Position numbers and translations under genes: made by a program | The notes under the pieces: model-generated | What the model saw: only the letters and a program-made list of their open reading frames with translations | Told to the model about the DNA's origin: nothing | Databases searched by the model: none | Assembly: GCA_023460975.1 (NCBI GenBank) | Contig: JAEWOG010000010.1 | Span: 1-43,591, forward strand | Source: Actinomycetes bacterium | GTDB taxonomy: Bacteria > Actinomycetota > Actinomycetes > Propionibacteriales > Nocardioidaceae | Length of the DNA stretch: 43,591 bases | Direction of reading: 5' to 3' | Part shown: one piece after another, positions 25,780-34,413 of the stretch | How positions within the stretch are numbered: the stretch's first letter is position 1 | How the letters are laid out: each line of letters begins with the position of its first letter

Positions 25780-26559
25780 TCAGGTGATGTCCACGACGAC
25801 GGGGGCGTGGTCGGAGGGGGCGCCCGTGCCCTGGGCGGGGTCGCGCTCGTCGCGGTCGATGAAGGCGCCGGTGACCCGGGCGGCCAGCGACGGGGAGGCC
25901 AGGGCGAAGTCGATCTTGAGGCCGCGGTCGCGCTCGAAGCGCTGGCGGTAGTAGTCCCAGTACGTGAAGCCCGGCGCGTGCTCCCGGGTGACCTCGACGT
26001 ACCCGTCGTCGAGGAAGGCCTCGAACGCGGCCCGCTCCGGAGGTGTCACGTGGGTAGAGGTGCGGAACTGCTTGATGTCGAAGACGTCCTCGTCCCTCGG
26101 CGCGATGTTCCAGTCGCCGACCAGCGCGGTCGGGGTCTCCAGCCACCCGCGCGCCTGGGTGCGCAGCGCCGCGAGCCACTCGAGCTTGTAGTGGTAGTGC
26201 GGGTCGTCGGGCTTGCGGCCGTTGGGCACGTACAGGGACCACACGCGCACACCCCCGCACGTCGCGCCGAGCGCGCGCGACTCTGCGGCGGCGGGTTCTC
26301 CGAAGTGGGGCATCGACTCGAAGCCGACCTGTACGTCGTCCAGGCCGACACGGCTGATGAGCGCGACCCCGTTCCACTGGTTCGTGCTGGCGGTGACCAC
26401 GTCGTAGCCGAGCGCCTGGATCCCCATCAGGGGCAGTTGGTCCTCGCGGCCCTTGATCTCCTGCAGCGCCAGCACGTCCACGTCGTGGCGGGCCAGGAAG
26501 CCCTCCACGCGGTCGATACGGGCGCGCAGCGAGTTCACGTTCCAGGAAGCAATTCGCAC
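25780..26559 (-). CDS. xthA: Exodeoxyribonuclease III (AP endonuclease)
   Basis: Base-excision repair enzyme cutting at abasic sites. 259 residues. Catalytic motifs in order: WNVNSLRAR (Asn7), LQEIKG (Glu34 binds metal), LYVPNG, GDWNIAP (Asp/Asn pair), LKIDFAL and the C-terminal SDHAPV. Length is standard. GTG 26559 follows TAGGGT by six bases. The 36-base gap to the PH-domain gene upstream holds little else. Confidence 0.94.
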   Translation of the reverse strand: MRIASWNVNSLRARIDRVEGFLARHDVDVLALQEIKGREDQLPLMGIQALGYDVVTASTNQWNGVALISRVGLDDVQVGFESMPHFGEPAAAESRALGATCGGVRVWSLYVPNGRKPDDPHYHYKLEWLAALRTQARGWLETPTALVGDWNIAPRDEDVFDIKQFRTSTHVTPPERAAFEAFLDDGYVEVTREHAPGFTYWDYYRQRFERDRGLKIDFALASPSLAARVTGAFIDRDERDPAQGTGAPSDHAPVVVDIT

Positions 26560-26565
26560 TCGGCC

Positions 26566-26571
26566 ACCCTA
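26566..26571 (-). promoter_or_regulatory. -10 box of xthA (leaderless)
   Basis: TAGGGT on the minus strand six bases before GTG 26559. Confidence 0.45.
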
Positions 26572-26596
26572 GAACCCGCGGAACAGGAGTACGGTC

Positions 26597-28261
26597 TCAG
26601 GTACCGGTCGTGCGTGACCGTGCGGCGAGGTGGATGCCCCTTTCGTCCCGAGCGGGAGGGGCGCCCTCGCGGAAACCGTCCACGGCGTGCGGAGTGGACG
26701 TCCGGGCCAACTCCACGGCGCGCACCAGCGCCACGTTGCGCAGGCGCACGCTCTCCGATCCCGCTGCGGTCGTCGCGACGAGGTCGGTCAGACCGCCGAG
26801 ACGCTGGAAGTAGGCCTGCTCGAACACCCACCCGATGACGCCGTCATGCTCAAGGACCTCTCGCCTGCGGGTGAACATGCCGCTGCCGACCACGAGGTGC
26901 CGCTCAGTGAGGGCGTGCCCCAGATGGCGGTAGCTGAGGGCGCCCGTGAGCAGGCCGAGCAGCACGCTCACTCCGATCCAGGCCCACGGGGACCAGGCGG
27001 GGAGCACGTCGTACACCTCGTCGGGCAACGGGGCCAACCAGTAGATGAGCGCCCCGATGACTGCGAACTCGGTGAGGCCCTGATGGGCGATCAGTGTGCG
27101 CCGCAACGCCTTGGCGCCGTGCCGGGCCAGCGGCACCGTGAGCGCATCGGGATCGTTGATCAGCTCGCCGCCGACGGCTCGGGTCACGCGGCGGGGCGCC
27201 GGGGGAAGGATGGTGGGGGAGTTGTCGGACAGCCCGGTCGCCATGACCGAGAGTTGGGCGCCTCTCACGACGCGCATCAGCAGCGGCTCGTCGTGCTGGA
27301 GACCGCGGATGCGGCGCTCCTCGATGCTCGTGGAGCGGGTGGAGAACAGCCCCGCCGACAGGTTGAGGTTGCCGTGCTGGCGCTCCAGCCGCAAGTCCCA
27401 CCAGCGGGTCACGTACTCGAAGACGGCAATGAGCACCCACAGGGCGAGGCCGCCGACCAGCAGCACGACCACGACGAGCGCGAGGGCGAACGAGGTGACC
27501 CACTCCCACGCGTCGCGCAGGTGCTCGGGGTCGAAGATCGGCAGGTCGTCGAGGAACTGGGAGGCAAAACCCAGGATTGCCGCCAGCACCACGAGCCGGG
27601 TGAGGCTGAAGGGCGCGAACCTCGCCCAGGACCACGTGAACGTCGCGAGGACCTCGGCGGGTTCCTCGACCACCGTGGTCGTCACTTGGTCCCCGGCGCC
27701 GTACGCACTCGCGGCACCGAGGCCTCCTGCCTCGGCAGAACCCGCCGGCTGTGCCATCGCGGCTTGGGACATCCCGGGCTGGGCGATCGCCGCGGCAGGA
27801 GCGGTCGTACGCCGGCCCAGCAGGTTGGCGCGCAACTGCTCCGCGCGGGCCGTGGGCAGCGCGTCGAGGACGAACTGCTCCCCGTCGACCCCGGTGCCGA
27901 TCTCCACCTTGCGCAGACCAATGAGGCGGTGCACCAGGGTGGCCGTCAGGTCGACGCTGCGGACGCGATCCAGCGGGGCGCTGCGCTTGTTGCGGCTGAG
28001 CACCCCGGAGGAGAGCTCCAGCCGCTCGGTCGTCACCCGGAAGTACGTGGACAGCCAGGGGAGCAGGCCCAGCACCGCCGCAGCGATGAGGACGAACGGG
28101 GCGCCGAGCAGGACCCAGCGCAGGTTGCCGCTGCTGATCAGCGCGATCAGGCCCGCGGCTGCGGGGACGGCTCCCTCCTTGAGGACCTTCGCGCCCGAGA
28201 CGGCCAGGTTGCGGATGTCGAGCCGCTCCCACCCCTCGCCGTCGGGGCGGAACCTGCTCAC
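26597..28261 (-). CDS. YdbT-like membrane protein with bacterial PH (DUF304) domains
   Basis: 554 residues with three repeats of membrane-hairpin plus bacterial-PH domain. Seen directly: helices near residues 34-75, then YFRVTTERLELSSGVLSRNK and LDRVRSVDLT (first PH domain); helices near 215-290, then LERQHGNLNLSAGLFSTRST and ERRIRGLQHDE (second); helices near 400-445, then HLVVGSGMFTRRREVLEHDG (third). A Gln/Ala-rich linker lies about residues 160-200. It pairs with the smaller gene upstream (GTGA overlap) as ydbT pairs with ydbS in Bacillus, where the pair gives resistance to certain bacteriocins and affects the membrane. Function here unproven. Confidence 0.85.
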   Translation of the reverse strand: MSRFRPDGEGWERLDIRNLAVSGAKVLKEGAVPAAAGLIALISSGNLRWVLLGAPFVLIAAAVLGLLPWLSTYFRVTTERLELSSGVLSRNKRSAPLDRVRSVDLTATLVHRLIGLRKVEIGTGVDGEQFVLDALPTARAEQLRANLLGRRTTAPAAAIAQPGMSQAAMAQPAGSAEAGGLGAASAYGAGDQVTTTVVEEPAEVLATFTWSWARFAPFSLTRLVVLAAILGFASQFLDDLPIFDPEHLRDAWEWVTSFALALVVVVLLVGGLALWVLIAVFEYVTRWWDLRLERQHGNLNLSAGLFSTRSTSIEERRIRGLQHDEPLLMRVVRGAQLSVMATGLSDNSPTILPPAPRRVTRAVGGELINDPDALTVPLARHGAKALRRTLIAHQGLTEFAVIGALIYWLAPLPDEVYDVLPAWSPWAWIGVSVLLGLLTGALSYRHLGHALTERHLVVGSGMFTRRREVLEHDGVIGWVFEQAYFQRLGGLTDLVATTAAGSESVRLRNVALVRAVELARTSTPHAVDGFREGAPPARDERGIHLAARSRTTGT

Positions 28262-28821
28262 GTCGCGTCACCCTCGTCGGCCGCGGTGATCGCCGTGAGC
28301 TCGGCGGCCAGGTCGCGGGTGCGCTCGGCGTCGAGGCCCGTGATCGTGATGGGGCCCGCGGCCGAGGCCGTGGTCACGGTGAGCGAGGCGAGGCCAAAGG
28401 CCCGCATGAGCGGCCCCTGGCTGAAGTCGACGGTCTGCACGCGGTTGATCGGAGCGATCCGCGTCTCCCGGCCCAGCCACCCCTCGCGGGTGTGGATGGC
28501 GACCTCGTTGACCTCCCACCGGTGGACCCGGAAGCGGAAGGTCGGCATCACGATCACGTGCACGATCGCCAGCACGACGACCCCGACGTACGCCACCGGG
28601 AGCCACCACAGACCCCACGGCTCGAAGTAGAGCCCCACCCCGAGGGCGGCGACGAGGATCAGGTCGCCGATCAGGGCGTTGATGCGCCAGTACGGTACTG
28701 CGCGGGGCGAGACCCGGTGGGCGGGCTCGCGGAGCGCCATCGCGGTGCTGTCGGGCCCGGCGGCGGGACCGGCAGCGGCTGGTGTCGGGGGAGTCGGGAC
28801 GGCATCGGGTTCGGTGCTCAC
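28258..28821 (-). CDS. YdbS-like membrane protein with one bacterial PH domain
   Basis: 187 residues. Pro/Ala-rich N-terminus, two membrane helices (about 50-90), then one DUF304 PH domain: FRFRVHRWEVNEVAIHTREG and TRIAPINRVQTVDFSQGPLM. Partner of the large PH-domain gene that follows with a four-base overlap. GTG 28821 start; the divergent ABC cassette begins 173 bases away. Confidence 0.85.
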   Translation of the reverse strand: MSTEPDAVPTPPTPAAAGPAAGPDSTAMALREPAHRVSPRAVPYWRINALIGDLILVAALGVGLYFEPWGLWWLPVAYVGVVVLAIVHVIVMPTFRFRVHRWEVNEVAIHTREGWLGRETRIAPINRVQTVDFSQGPLMRAFGLASLTVTTASAAGPITITGLDAERTRDLAAELTAITAADEGDAT

Positions 28822-28859
28822 AGGCTTGACCCTTCCACACGCCCCCGACAGTCAGCCGC

Positions 28860-28865
28860 TAGGCT
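28860..28865 (+). promoter_or_regulatory. -10 box of the BtuF-type cassette
   Basis: TAGGCT; transcription would start near 28872, leaving a leader of about 123 bases, unlike the leaderless neighbours. Confidence 0.45.
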
Positions 28866-28870
28866 CGTAC

Positions 28871-28992
28871 GAGATCCAACGGGTGCGTGCCTAGCAGCCG
28901 TTGCGCCACTCCCGGACTTGGGAGGGCTGATCCAGCGCTCGCAGACCTGTCGCGAGCGCGGTCCGCCCATGCCCCACGATCCGGAAGTGATC
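28871..28992 (+). ncRNA. Probable cobalamin riboswitch (short or divergent form)
   Basis: The leader between TAGGCT and ATG 28995 contains, in order, elements resembling the cobalamin aptamer: GGGTGCG (compare GGTGCGA), GCAGCCGTTGCGCCACT (compare GCTGNCCCGCCACT) at 28894-28910, a hairpin CTCCC/GGGAG, a GCTG/CAGC hairpin, then AGACCTGTC at 28943-28951 (compare the B12-box end AGACCTGCC). GCGAGC after it can pair with GCTCGC before it. Downstream genes are a vitamin-B12-type ABC system. The match is by eye; the B12 box is interrupted, so this may be a variant or a degenerate copy. Confidence 0.5.
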
Positions 28993-28994
28993 CC

Positions 28995-29972
28995 ATGACC
29001 CATCGCGCCGTCCTCCCCGCACTCGCCCTGCTGCTGCCACTGGCTGCCTGTGGCGCCGACGCGGAGGCGCCCGATCCCGGCACGAAGACCTCCTACGCGT
29101 TCAGTGCCGACAACTGTGGCACCGTCGTCGAGCCCGCCGCGGTCCCCGAGCGCATCGTCACCGTCAAGTCCACCTCGACCGAACTGGTGGTGGCCCTCGG
29201 CCTGGCGGAACGCCTCGTGGGGACCGCCTTTGCCGACGGCCCCGTCATCGACGTCCGCGACGGCTCCGAGGTGGAGGTCCCCGTGATCTCCGAGCAGGCG
29301 CCCAGCCAGGAGGTCGTGCTCGAGGCCGAGCCCGATCTGGTCCTCGCCGGCTGGGAGTCGAACTTCGCCGCCGACACCGCCGGCGAGCGTGACGTGCTCG
29401 CCAAGATGGGGGTCGCCACGTACGTCTCCCCGGCCGCCTGCCAGGAGCCGGACTACCAGCCGAACCCGATGACGTTCGACGCGCTCTTCGACCAGTTCAC
29501 CGAGGCCGGCGAACTCCTCGGCGCCACCGACGCCGCCGCTGACCTCGTCGCGGACCAGCAGGCGCAGCTCGACGAGGTGCGCCACGACGGCGACGGCCTG
29601 ACGGCCCTGTGGTGGTCGTCGGGCGAGGACACCCCGTTCGTCGGCGGCACGATCGGGGCGCCCGCGATGGTGCTCGACGCCGCCGGCCTCACCAACGTCG
29701 TGGACGTCGAGGCGACCTGGACCTCGCTGGGATGGGAGGCCATCGTTGACGCCGACCCGGACGTGCTGGTCCTCGTCGACGCCGCCTGGAACACCGCTGA
29801 CGACAAGATCGCGGCCCTGGAGTCGAACGCCGCCACCCGCGAACTGAAGGCCGTCAAGGCCGGCAACTACGTCGTCGTGCCGTTCGCGGCCGCTGAGGCG
29901 GGCGTACGGTCCGTCAGCGCCGTCGCATCGGTGGTCGAGCAGGTCGCCGAGCTCGGGGTGCGCGAGCAGTGA
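28995..29972 (+). CDS. BtuF/FhuD-type binding lipoprotein (family named F420-0 transporter; cobalamin likelier)
   Basis: 325 residues from ATG 28995. Lipobox LAAC (Cys19), then a class III periplasmic-binding fold: PERIVTVKSTSTELVVALGL, LVGTAFADGP, LEAEPDLVLAGWESN, the conserved TYVSPAACQEP segment and VDADPDVLVLVDAAWNT. The sequence style matches the actinobacterial cassette annotated in TIGRFAMs as a proposed F420-0 transporter, a name based on genome context only. The probable cobalamin riboswitch in the leader points to vitamin B12 instead. Start of a three-gene operon; its stop overlaps the permease start (GTGA). Confidence 0.82.
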   Translation: MTHRAVLPALALLLPLAACGADAEAPDPGTKTSYAFSADNCGTVVEPAAVPERIVTVKSTSTELVVALGLAERLVGTAFADGPVIDVRDGSEVEVPVISEQAPSQEVVLEAEPDLVLAGWESNFAADTAGERDVLAKMGVATYVSPAACQEPDYQPNPMTFDALFDQFTEAGELLGATDAAADLVADQQAQLDEVRHDGDGLTALWWSSGEDTPFVGGTIGAPAMVLDAAGLTNVVDVEATWTSLGWEAIVDADPDVLVLVDAAWNTADDKIAALESNAATRELKAVKAGNYVVVPFAAAEAGVRSVSAVASVVEQVAELGVREQ

Positions 29973-31012
29973 GCGTGGCGACCGCCCGCCCGACGCTGCG
30001 CCGCACCGCGGTGCCGGCGGCGGCCGTGTGGGTGGTCGCGGTCACTGGCCTGCTCGCTTCGCTGATCGGCGCGGTGACCTTCGGGCCCGCCGACATCACC
30101 GCCGCCGAGGCGTGGCGCTCGATCGCTGCCCACCTGGGCCTCGCCGAGTCGACGCTGAGCCCGATCCGGGACGCGATCGTGTGGGAGTTGCGGCTGCCCC
30201 GCGTGCTCACGGCGGCTGCGGTGGGCGCGGGGTTGGCGGTCTCCGGGGCCGTCATGCAGGCGCTGACGCGCAACCCGCTGGCGGATCCGTACCTGCTCGG
30301 CTTGTCCTCGGGCGCCTCACTCGGAGCGGTCCTGGTGCTGCTCACGGGGCTGTCGGTGGTCCTGCCGCTCGCCGCGTTCGTCGGCGCGATGGTGGCGCTG
30401 GTCGCGACGTTGCTGCTGGCTCGTTCGCTGGGCGTCATCACCCCGAGCCGTACGGTGCTGGCCGGTCTGGCGGTGTCGTCGTTCGCGGGGGCCGTGACCT
30501 CGCTGGTGATCTTCTGGAACACCCAGGGCGACTCGTATCGCCAGATCCTGAACTGGCTGCTGGGTTCGCTCGCGGGCGCCGACTGGAGCAGCGTCGTCAT
30601 CGGGTGGGTGACGTTGGGGCTCGTCGGCGTGCCGCTGATCCTGTCCGGTCGGGTCCTGGATGCCTTCGCCTTCGGTGACACGTCGGCGGCGACGTTGGGC
30701 ATCCCGGTCTCGCAGGCGCGCTGGCTGCTGCTGGGGGCCACCGCCCTGCTGACCGGCGCGATGGTGTCGGTGAGCGGGTCGATCGGGTTCGTGGGGCTGG
30801 TGCTGCCCAACGCCGTACGTCTCGTCGTCGGGTCACGGCACCGAGTGCTGTTGCCCCTGTCGGCCGTGGTGGGCGCGATCTTCATGGTGTGGGTCGACAC
30901 GGGGGCGCGGACGCTGTTCGACCCGCGCGAACTGCCCGTCGGCATCATCACCGTCCTCATCGGGGCGCCGGTCTTCGTCGCCGTCCTGATCCGCAACCGG
31001 GAGCGCGCATGA
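29969..31012 (+). CDS. BtuC/FecD-type ABC transporter permease
   Basis: 347 residues, about ten membrane segments. FecCD-family motifs: LRLPRVLTAAAVGAGLAVSG, MQALTRNPLADPYLLGLSSG, and GFVGLVLPNAVRLVVGSRHR near the end. Overlaps both neighbours by four bases. Channel for the metal-chelate or corrinoid importer. Confidence 0.9.
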   Translation: MSVATARPTLRRTAVPAAAVWVVAVTGLLASLIGAVTFGPADITAAEAWRSIAAHLGLAESTLSPIRDAIVWELRLPRVLTAAAVGAGLAVSGAVMQALTRNPLADPYLLGLSSGASLGAVLVLLTGLSVVLPLAAFVGAMVALVATLLLARSLGVITPSRTVLAGLAVSSFAGAVTSLVIFWNTQGDSYRQILNWLLGSLAGADWSSVVIGWVTLGLVGVPLILSGRVLDAFAFGDTSAATLGIPVSQARWLLLGATALLTGAMVSVSGSIGFVGLVLPNAVRLVVGSRHRVLLPLSAVVGAIFMVWVDTGARTLFDPRELPVGIITVLIGAPVFVAVLIRNRERA

Positions 31013-31779
31013 GTGCCGGGCTCGTCGTCGACTCACTCGGCGTCGCGCTGGGTGGTCGTACGGTCGTCGACTCGGCCTCCTTCACCGCCGACGGCGGGGT
31101 GGTGGCGCTGGTCGGGCCCAACGGTGCGGGGAAGTCCTCGCTCCTGCGCGGCATCGCGGGCGTGCTGCCCGTGAAGGCCGGATCGGTGTCGTACGACGGG
31201 GTCGACCTGCGGGCGCTGTCGGGGCGCGAGCGGGCTCGGGTGTTGGCGTTGGTGGAGCAGGAGGCGCGCAGTGAGTTCGGCGTGCGCGTGCGCGATGCGG
31301 TCGACCTCGGGCGCACCCCGCACCGGTCACTGTGGGGCTTCGAGTCCGCCGGGGACGCCGAGGCGGTCGGGGAGGCCCTCAAGCGGGCCGACGCCGAGCA
31401 CCTGGCGGACCGCGAGATCGGTGCCCTGTCGGGCGGCGAGGCTCAGCGCGTCCACCTGGCCCGGGCGCTGGCCCAGGAGCCGCGACTGCTGCTGCTGGAT
31501 GAGCCGACGAACCATCTGGACGTCCGGGCTCAACTGCGCACCCTGTCGCTGCTGCGCGACCTGGCGGCCGGGGGTGTGAGTGTGCTGGCGGCGCTGCACG
31601 ACCTCAACCTCGCGGCGTCGTACTGCGACCACGTCGTGGTGCTCGCGCACGGGCGCGTGGTGGCCAGTGGTCCGGTGGCGGAGGTGCTCGTCCCGGAGGT
31701 GATCGAGGAGACGTACGGCGTCACCGCCGATGTCCTCATCCACCCGCGGACCGGGCGGCCGCTGATCGCCTTTTCCTAG
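31009..31779 (+). CDS. BtuD/FecE-type ABC transporter ATPase
   Basis: 256 residues from ATG 31009, which overlaps the permease stop (ATGA). Walker A GPNGAGKSS (36-44), signature LSGGEAQRVHLARAL (140-154), Walker B LLLDEP (161-166) followed by TNHLD, and switch His in ALHDLNLA. Completes the cassette. Followed by two strong stem-loops. Confidence 0.9.
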   Translation: MSAGLVVDSLGVALGGRTVVDSASFTADGGVVALVGPNGAGKSSLLRGIAGVLPVKAGSVSYDGVDLRALSGRERARVLALVEQEARSEFGVRVRDAVDLGRTPHRSLWGFESAGDAEAVGEALKRADAEHLADREIGALSGGEAQRVHLARALAQEPRLLLLDEPTNHLDVRAQLRTLSLLRDLAAGGVSVLAALHDLNLAASYCDHVVVLAHGRVVASGPVAEVLVPEVIEETYGVTADVLIHPRTGRPLIAFS

Positions 31780-31809
31780 GTTTCTGGGATGTGGGCGGGT
31801 GCTTCGTTG

Positions 31810-31835
31810 GGATCCCCCGCAGATGCGGGGGATCC
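31810..31835. terminator. Strong hairpin after the BtuFCD-type cassette
   Basis: GGATCCCCCGC-AGAT-GCGGGGGATCC, perfect 11-bp stem with a 4-base loop; touches the next palindrome. Confidence 0.65.
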
Positions 31836-31873
31836 TGAACTTCTGGGGGTGTGCACACCCCCAGAAGTTCAGG
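31834..31873. repeat. Perfect 40-bp palindrome
   Basis: Left arm CCTGAACTTCTGGGGGTGTG and its exact reverse complement follow each other with no spacer. Shares two bases with the preceding hairpin, so the two structures compete. Could be a bidirectional terminator, a protein site or the remnant of a small mobile repeat. Confidence 0.85.
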
Positions 31874-31996
31874 GAAACCACACGAACCCCGACCACCCCT
31901 TGGACGTACGCCTGCCGCAAAGCCCGCTCACGCCCGACTCCCGAGCGCGATCGGACCGCGGCGCCCTACGATGACACCTGCTCAGAGGAGGTGCAG

Positions 31997-32989
31997 GTGT
32001 CCGACCGGATCGGGTACGTCGTCCCAGTCGACCGGGTCACGCCCCGCGAGGCGGTCGATCTGGCTGTGTTGGCTGAGCGCGCTGGGTTCCGCGGGACCAT
32101 GGCTGCCGACCTGTTCCAGCCGTGGCTGCCGAGTCTGGGCCAAGCGCCCGCGGTCTGGGCGGTGCTGGCGGCGCTCGCGGAGCACACGACGTACGACTTC
32201 GGTCCCGGCATGGCCGTGCCGGGGGCGCGGATGCATCCGGCGGCGATCGCCCAGCATGCCGCCACCCTGGCGTCGCTGCACCCGGGCCGTCATTGGGTGT
32301 CGCTGGCCGCGGGGGAGGCGCTGCACGAGCACGTGACGGGTGGGTACTGGCCCGAGCCGCCCGAGCGGATCGACCGACTCTTCGAGGCCGTCGACCTCAT
32401 GAAGCGCCTGTTCGTGGGGTCCCTGGCGGGGCGCGACGTCCGGTTCGCCGGGGAGACGTTCACCCTCGAGAGCAGCCGGCTGTGGACCATGCCGGAGCGC
32501 GCCCCCTCGGTGCTGGTCGCGACCGGAGGCCCGGTCACCGCGCGGCGGGCCGGGCGCACGGCTGACGGTCTGCTGGCCGTCGGAGTCTCGTACGAGCAGG
32601 CCGCGGTGGTGCTGGAGCGCTTCGCCGCCGGCGCCGCGGAGGCGGGCAAGGACCCCGAGTCGATGCCGCGATGGCTTCACCTCAACCTGTCGTGGGCGGC
32701 CACGGACGACGAGGCGCTGGCCCAGGCCGCGTCCCTGTATCCGTTGGCCGCGATGCGGTTCGCTCGTGGCGATCTGCGCTCGCCGCAGATGATCGAGCAG
32801 ATGGCCCGGCTCGTACGGCCCGAGGACCTGGCTGGACGCATCCCGATCTCCGCGGACCCTGCCGTGCATGCGGCAGAGATCCGGCGCCACCTGGCGTTGG
32901 GGTACGACCGGGTGTTCGTGCACAACGTGGGTCTCAACCAGGCGGCGTTCCTGGACGTGTTTGCGCGCGAGGTGCTGCCCGGCCTGTGA
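31997..32989 (+). CDS. LLM-class oxidoreductase of the F420-dependent G6PDH-like family
   Basis: 330 residues, TIM-barrel luciferase-like fold. Features: VDLAVLAERAGFRGTMAADL at the N-terminus, WAVLAALAEHT, the HPAAIAQHAATLASLHPGRH segment, GEALHEHVTG, and PSVLVATGGPVTARRAGR. The layout follows the TIGR03557 family (F420-dependent G6P dehydrogenase-like); some relatives bind flavin, so cofactor is uncertain. GTG 31997 has GAGGAGG (31985-31991) five bases upstream; GTG 31991 would overlap that site. A TACGAT -10 at 31967-31972 suggests its own promoter after the palindromes. Confidence 0.82.
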   Translation: MSDRIGYVVPVDRVTPREAVDLAVLAERAGFRGTMAADLFQPWLPSLGQAPAVWAVLAALAEHTTYDFGPGMAVPGARMHPAAIAQHAATLASLHPGRHWVSLAAGEALHEHVTGGYWPEPPERIDRLFEAVDLMKRLFVGSLAGRDVRFAGETFTLESSRLWTMPERAPSVLVATGGPVTARRAGRTADGLLAVGVSYEQAAVVLERFAAGAAEAGKDPESMPRWLHLNLSWAATDDEALAQAASLYPLAAMRFARGDLRSPQMIEQMARLVRPEDLAGRIPISADPAVHAAEIRRHLALGYDRVFVHNVGLNQAAFLDVFAREVLPGL

Positions 32990-33015
32990 GGGTCACGCCG
33001 ACGAATCAGTCGACG

Positions 33016-33029
33016 GGGCCGCGCGGCCC
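33016..33029. promoter_or_regulatory. 14-bp palindrome abutting the ychF -10 box
   Basis: GGGCCGCGCGGCCC, perfect, directly before TAGAAT. Could be the end of a terminator for the LLM gene or an operator for ychF. Confidence 0.35.
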
Positions 33030-33035
33030 TAGAAT
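33030..33035 (+). promoter_or_regulatory. -10 box of ychF
   Basis: TAGAAT eight bases before GTG 33044; leaderless or nearly so. Confidence 0.5.
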
Positions 33036-33043
33036 CTCGTCAC

Positions 33044-34129
<1,086 letters not shown>

Positions 34130-34151
34130 ATCGACGCGTTTGCGCAGGTCA

Positions 34152-34169
34152 GAGGGGGTATGGCCCCTC
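34152..34169 (+). terminator. Stem-loop after ychF
   Basis: GAGGGG-(GTATGG)-CCCCTC, 22 bases past the ychF stop; likely its terminator. Confidence 0.45.
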
Positions 34170-34413
34170 CCGGTCCGCATAAAGTCCGCAAGAATTTTAG
34201 CGCGACGCCCTCGATCTGGCTTGTTTCGGAGGGCCGATCTTCGGAGCCCGGTGGCTACCAGGCTCCGCCCGTGACGTGACTCTTTGAGGAAATGGCGCGG
34301 GCAAGCGCGACGTCGCAAGTGGGCTGAAATGACCGGCCCGACCGTGTGACTGTCCTCTCATACCTCTTGAGACTCTCGCCCCGCAACTTGCGTTTGCCCC
34401 GAACTCCGGCTGG
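34170..34413. other. Island left junction, no gene seen
   Basis: About 240 bases of lower GC than neighbours, with no convincing open frame. Likely place of the left attachment site; I could not identify the att core by eye. Confidence 0.4.

Noticed and set aside
26630..28630. Plus-strand 666-residue open frame
   Set aside because: Antisense to the two PH-domain membrane proteins; low-complexity composition and no motif.
34130..34413. tRNA gene as integration target
   Set aside because: No cloverleaf-like sequence or T-loop GTTCRA motif could be found in either strand of this gap.
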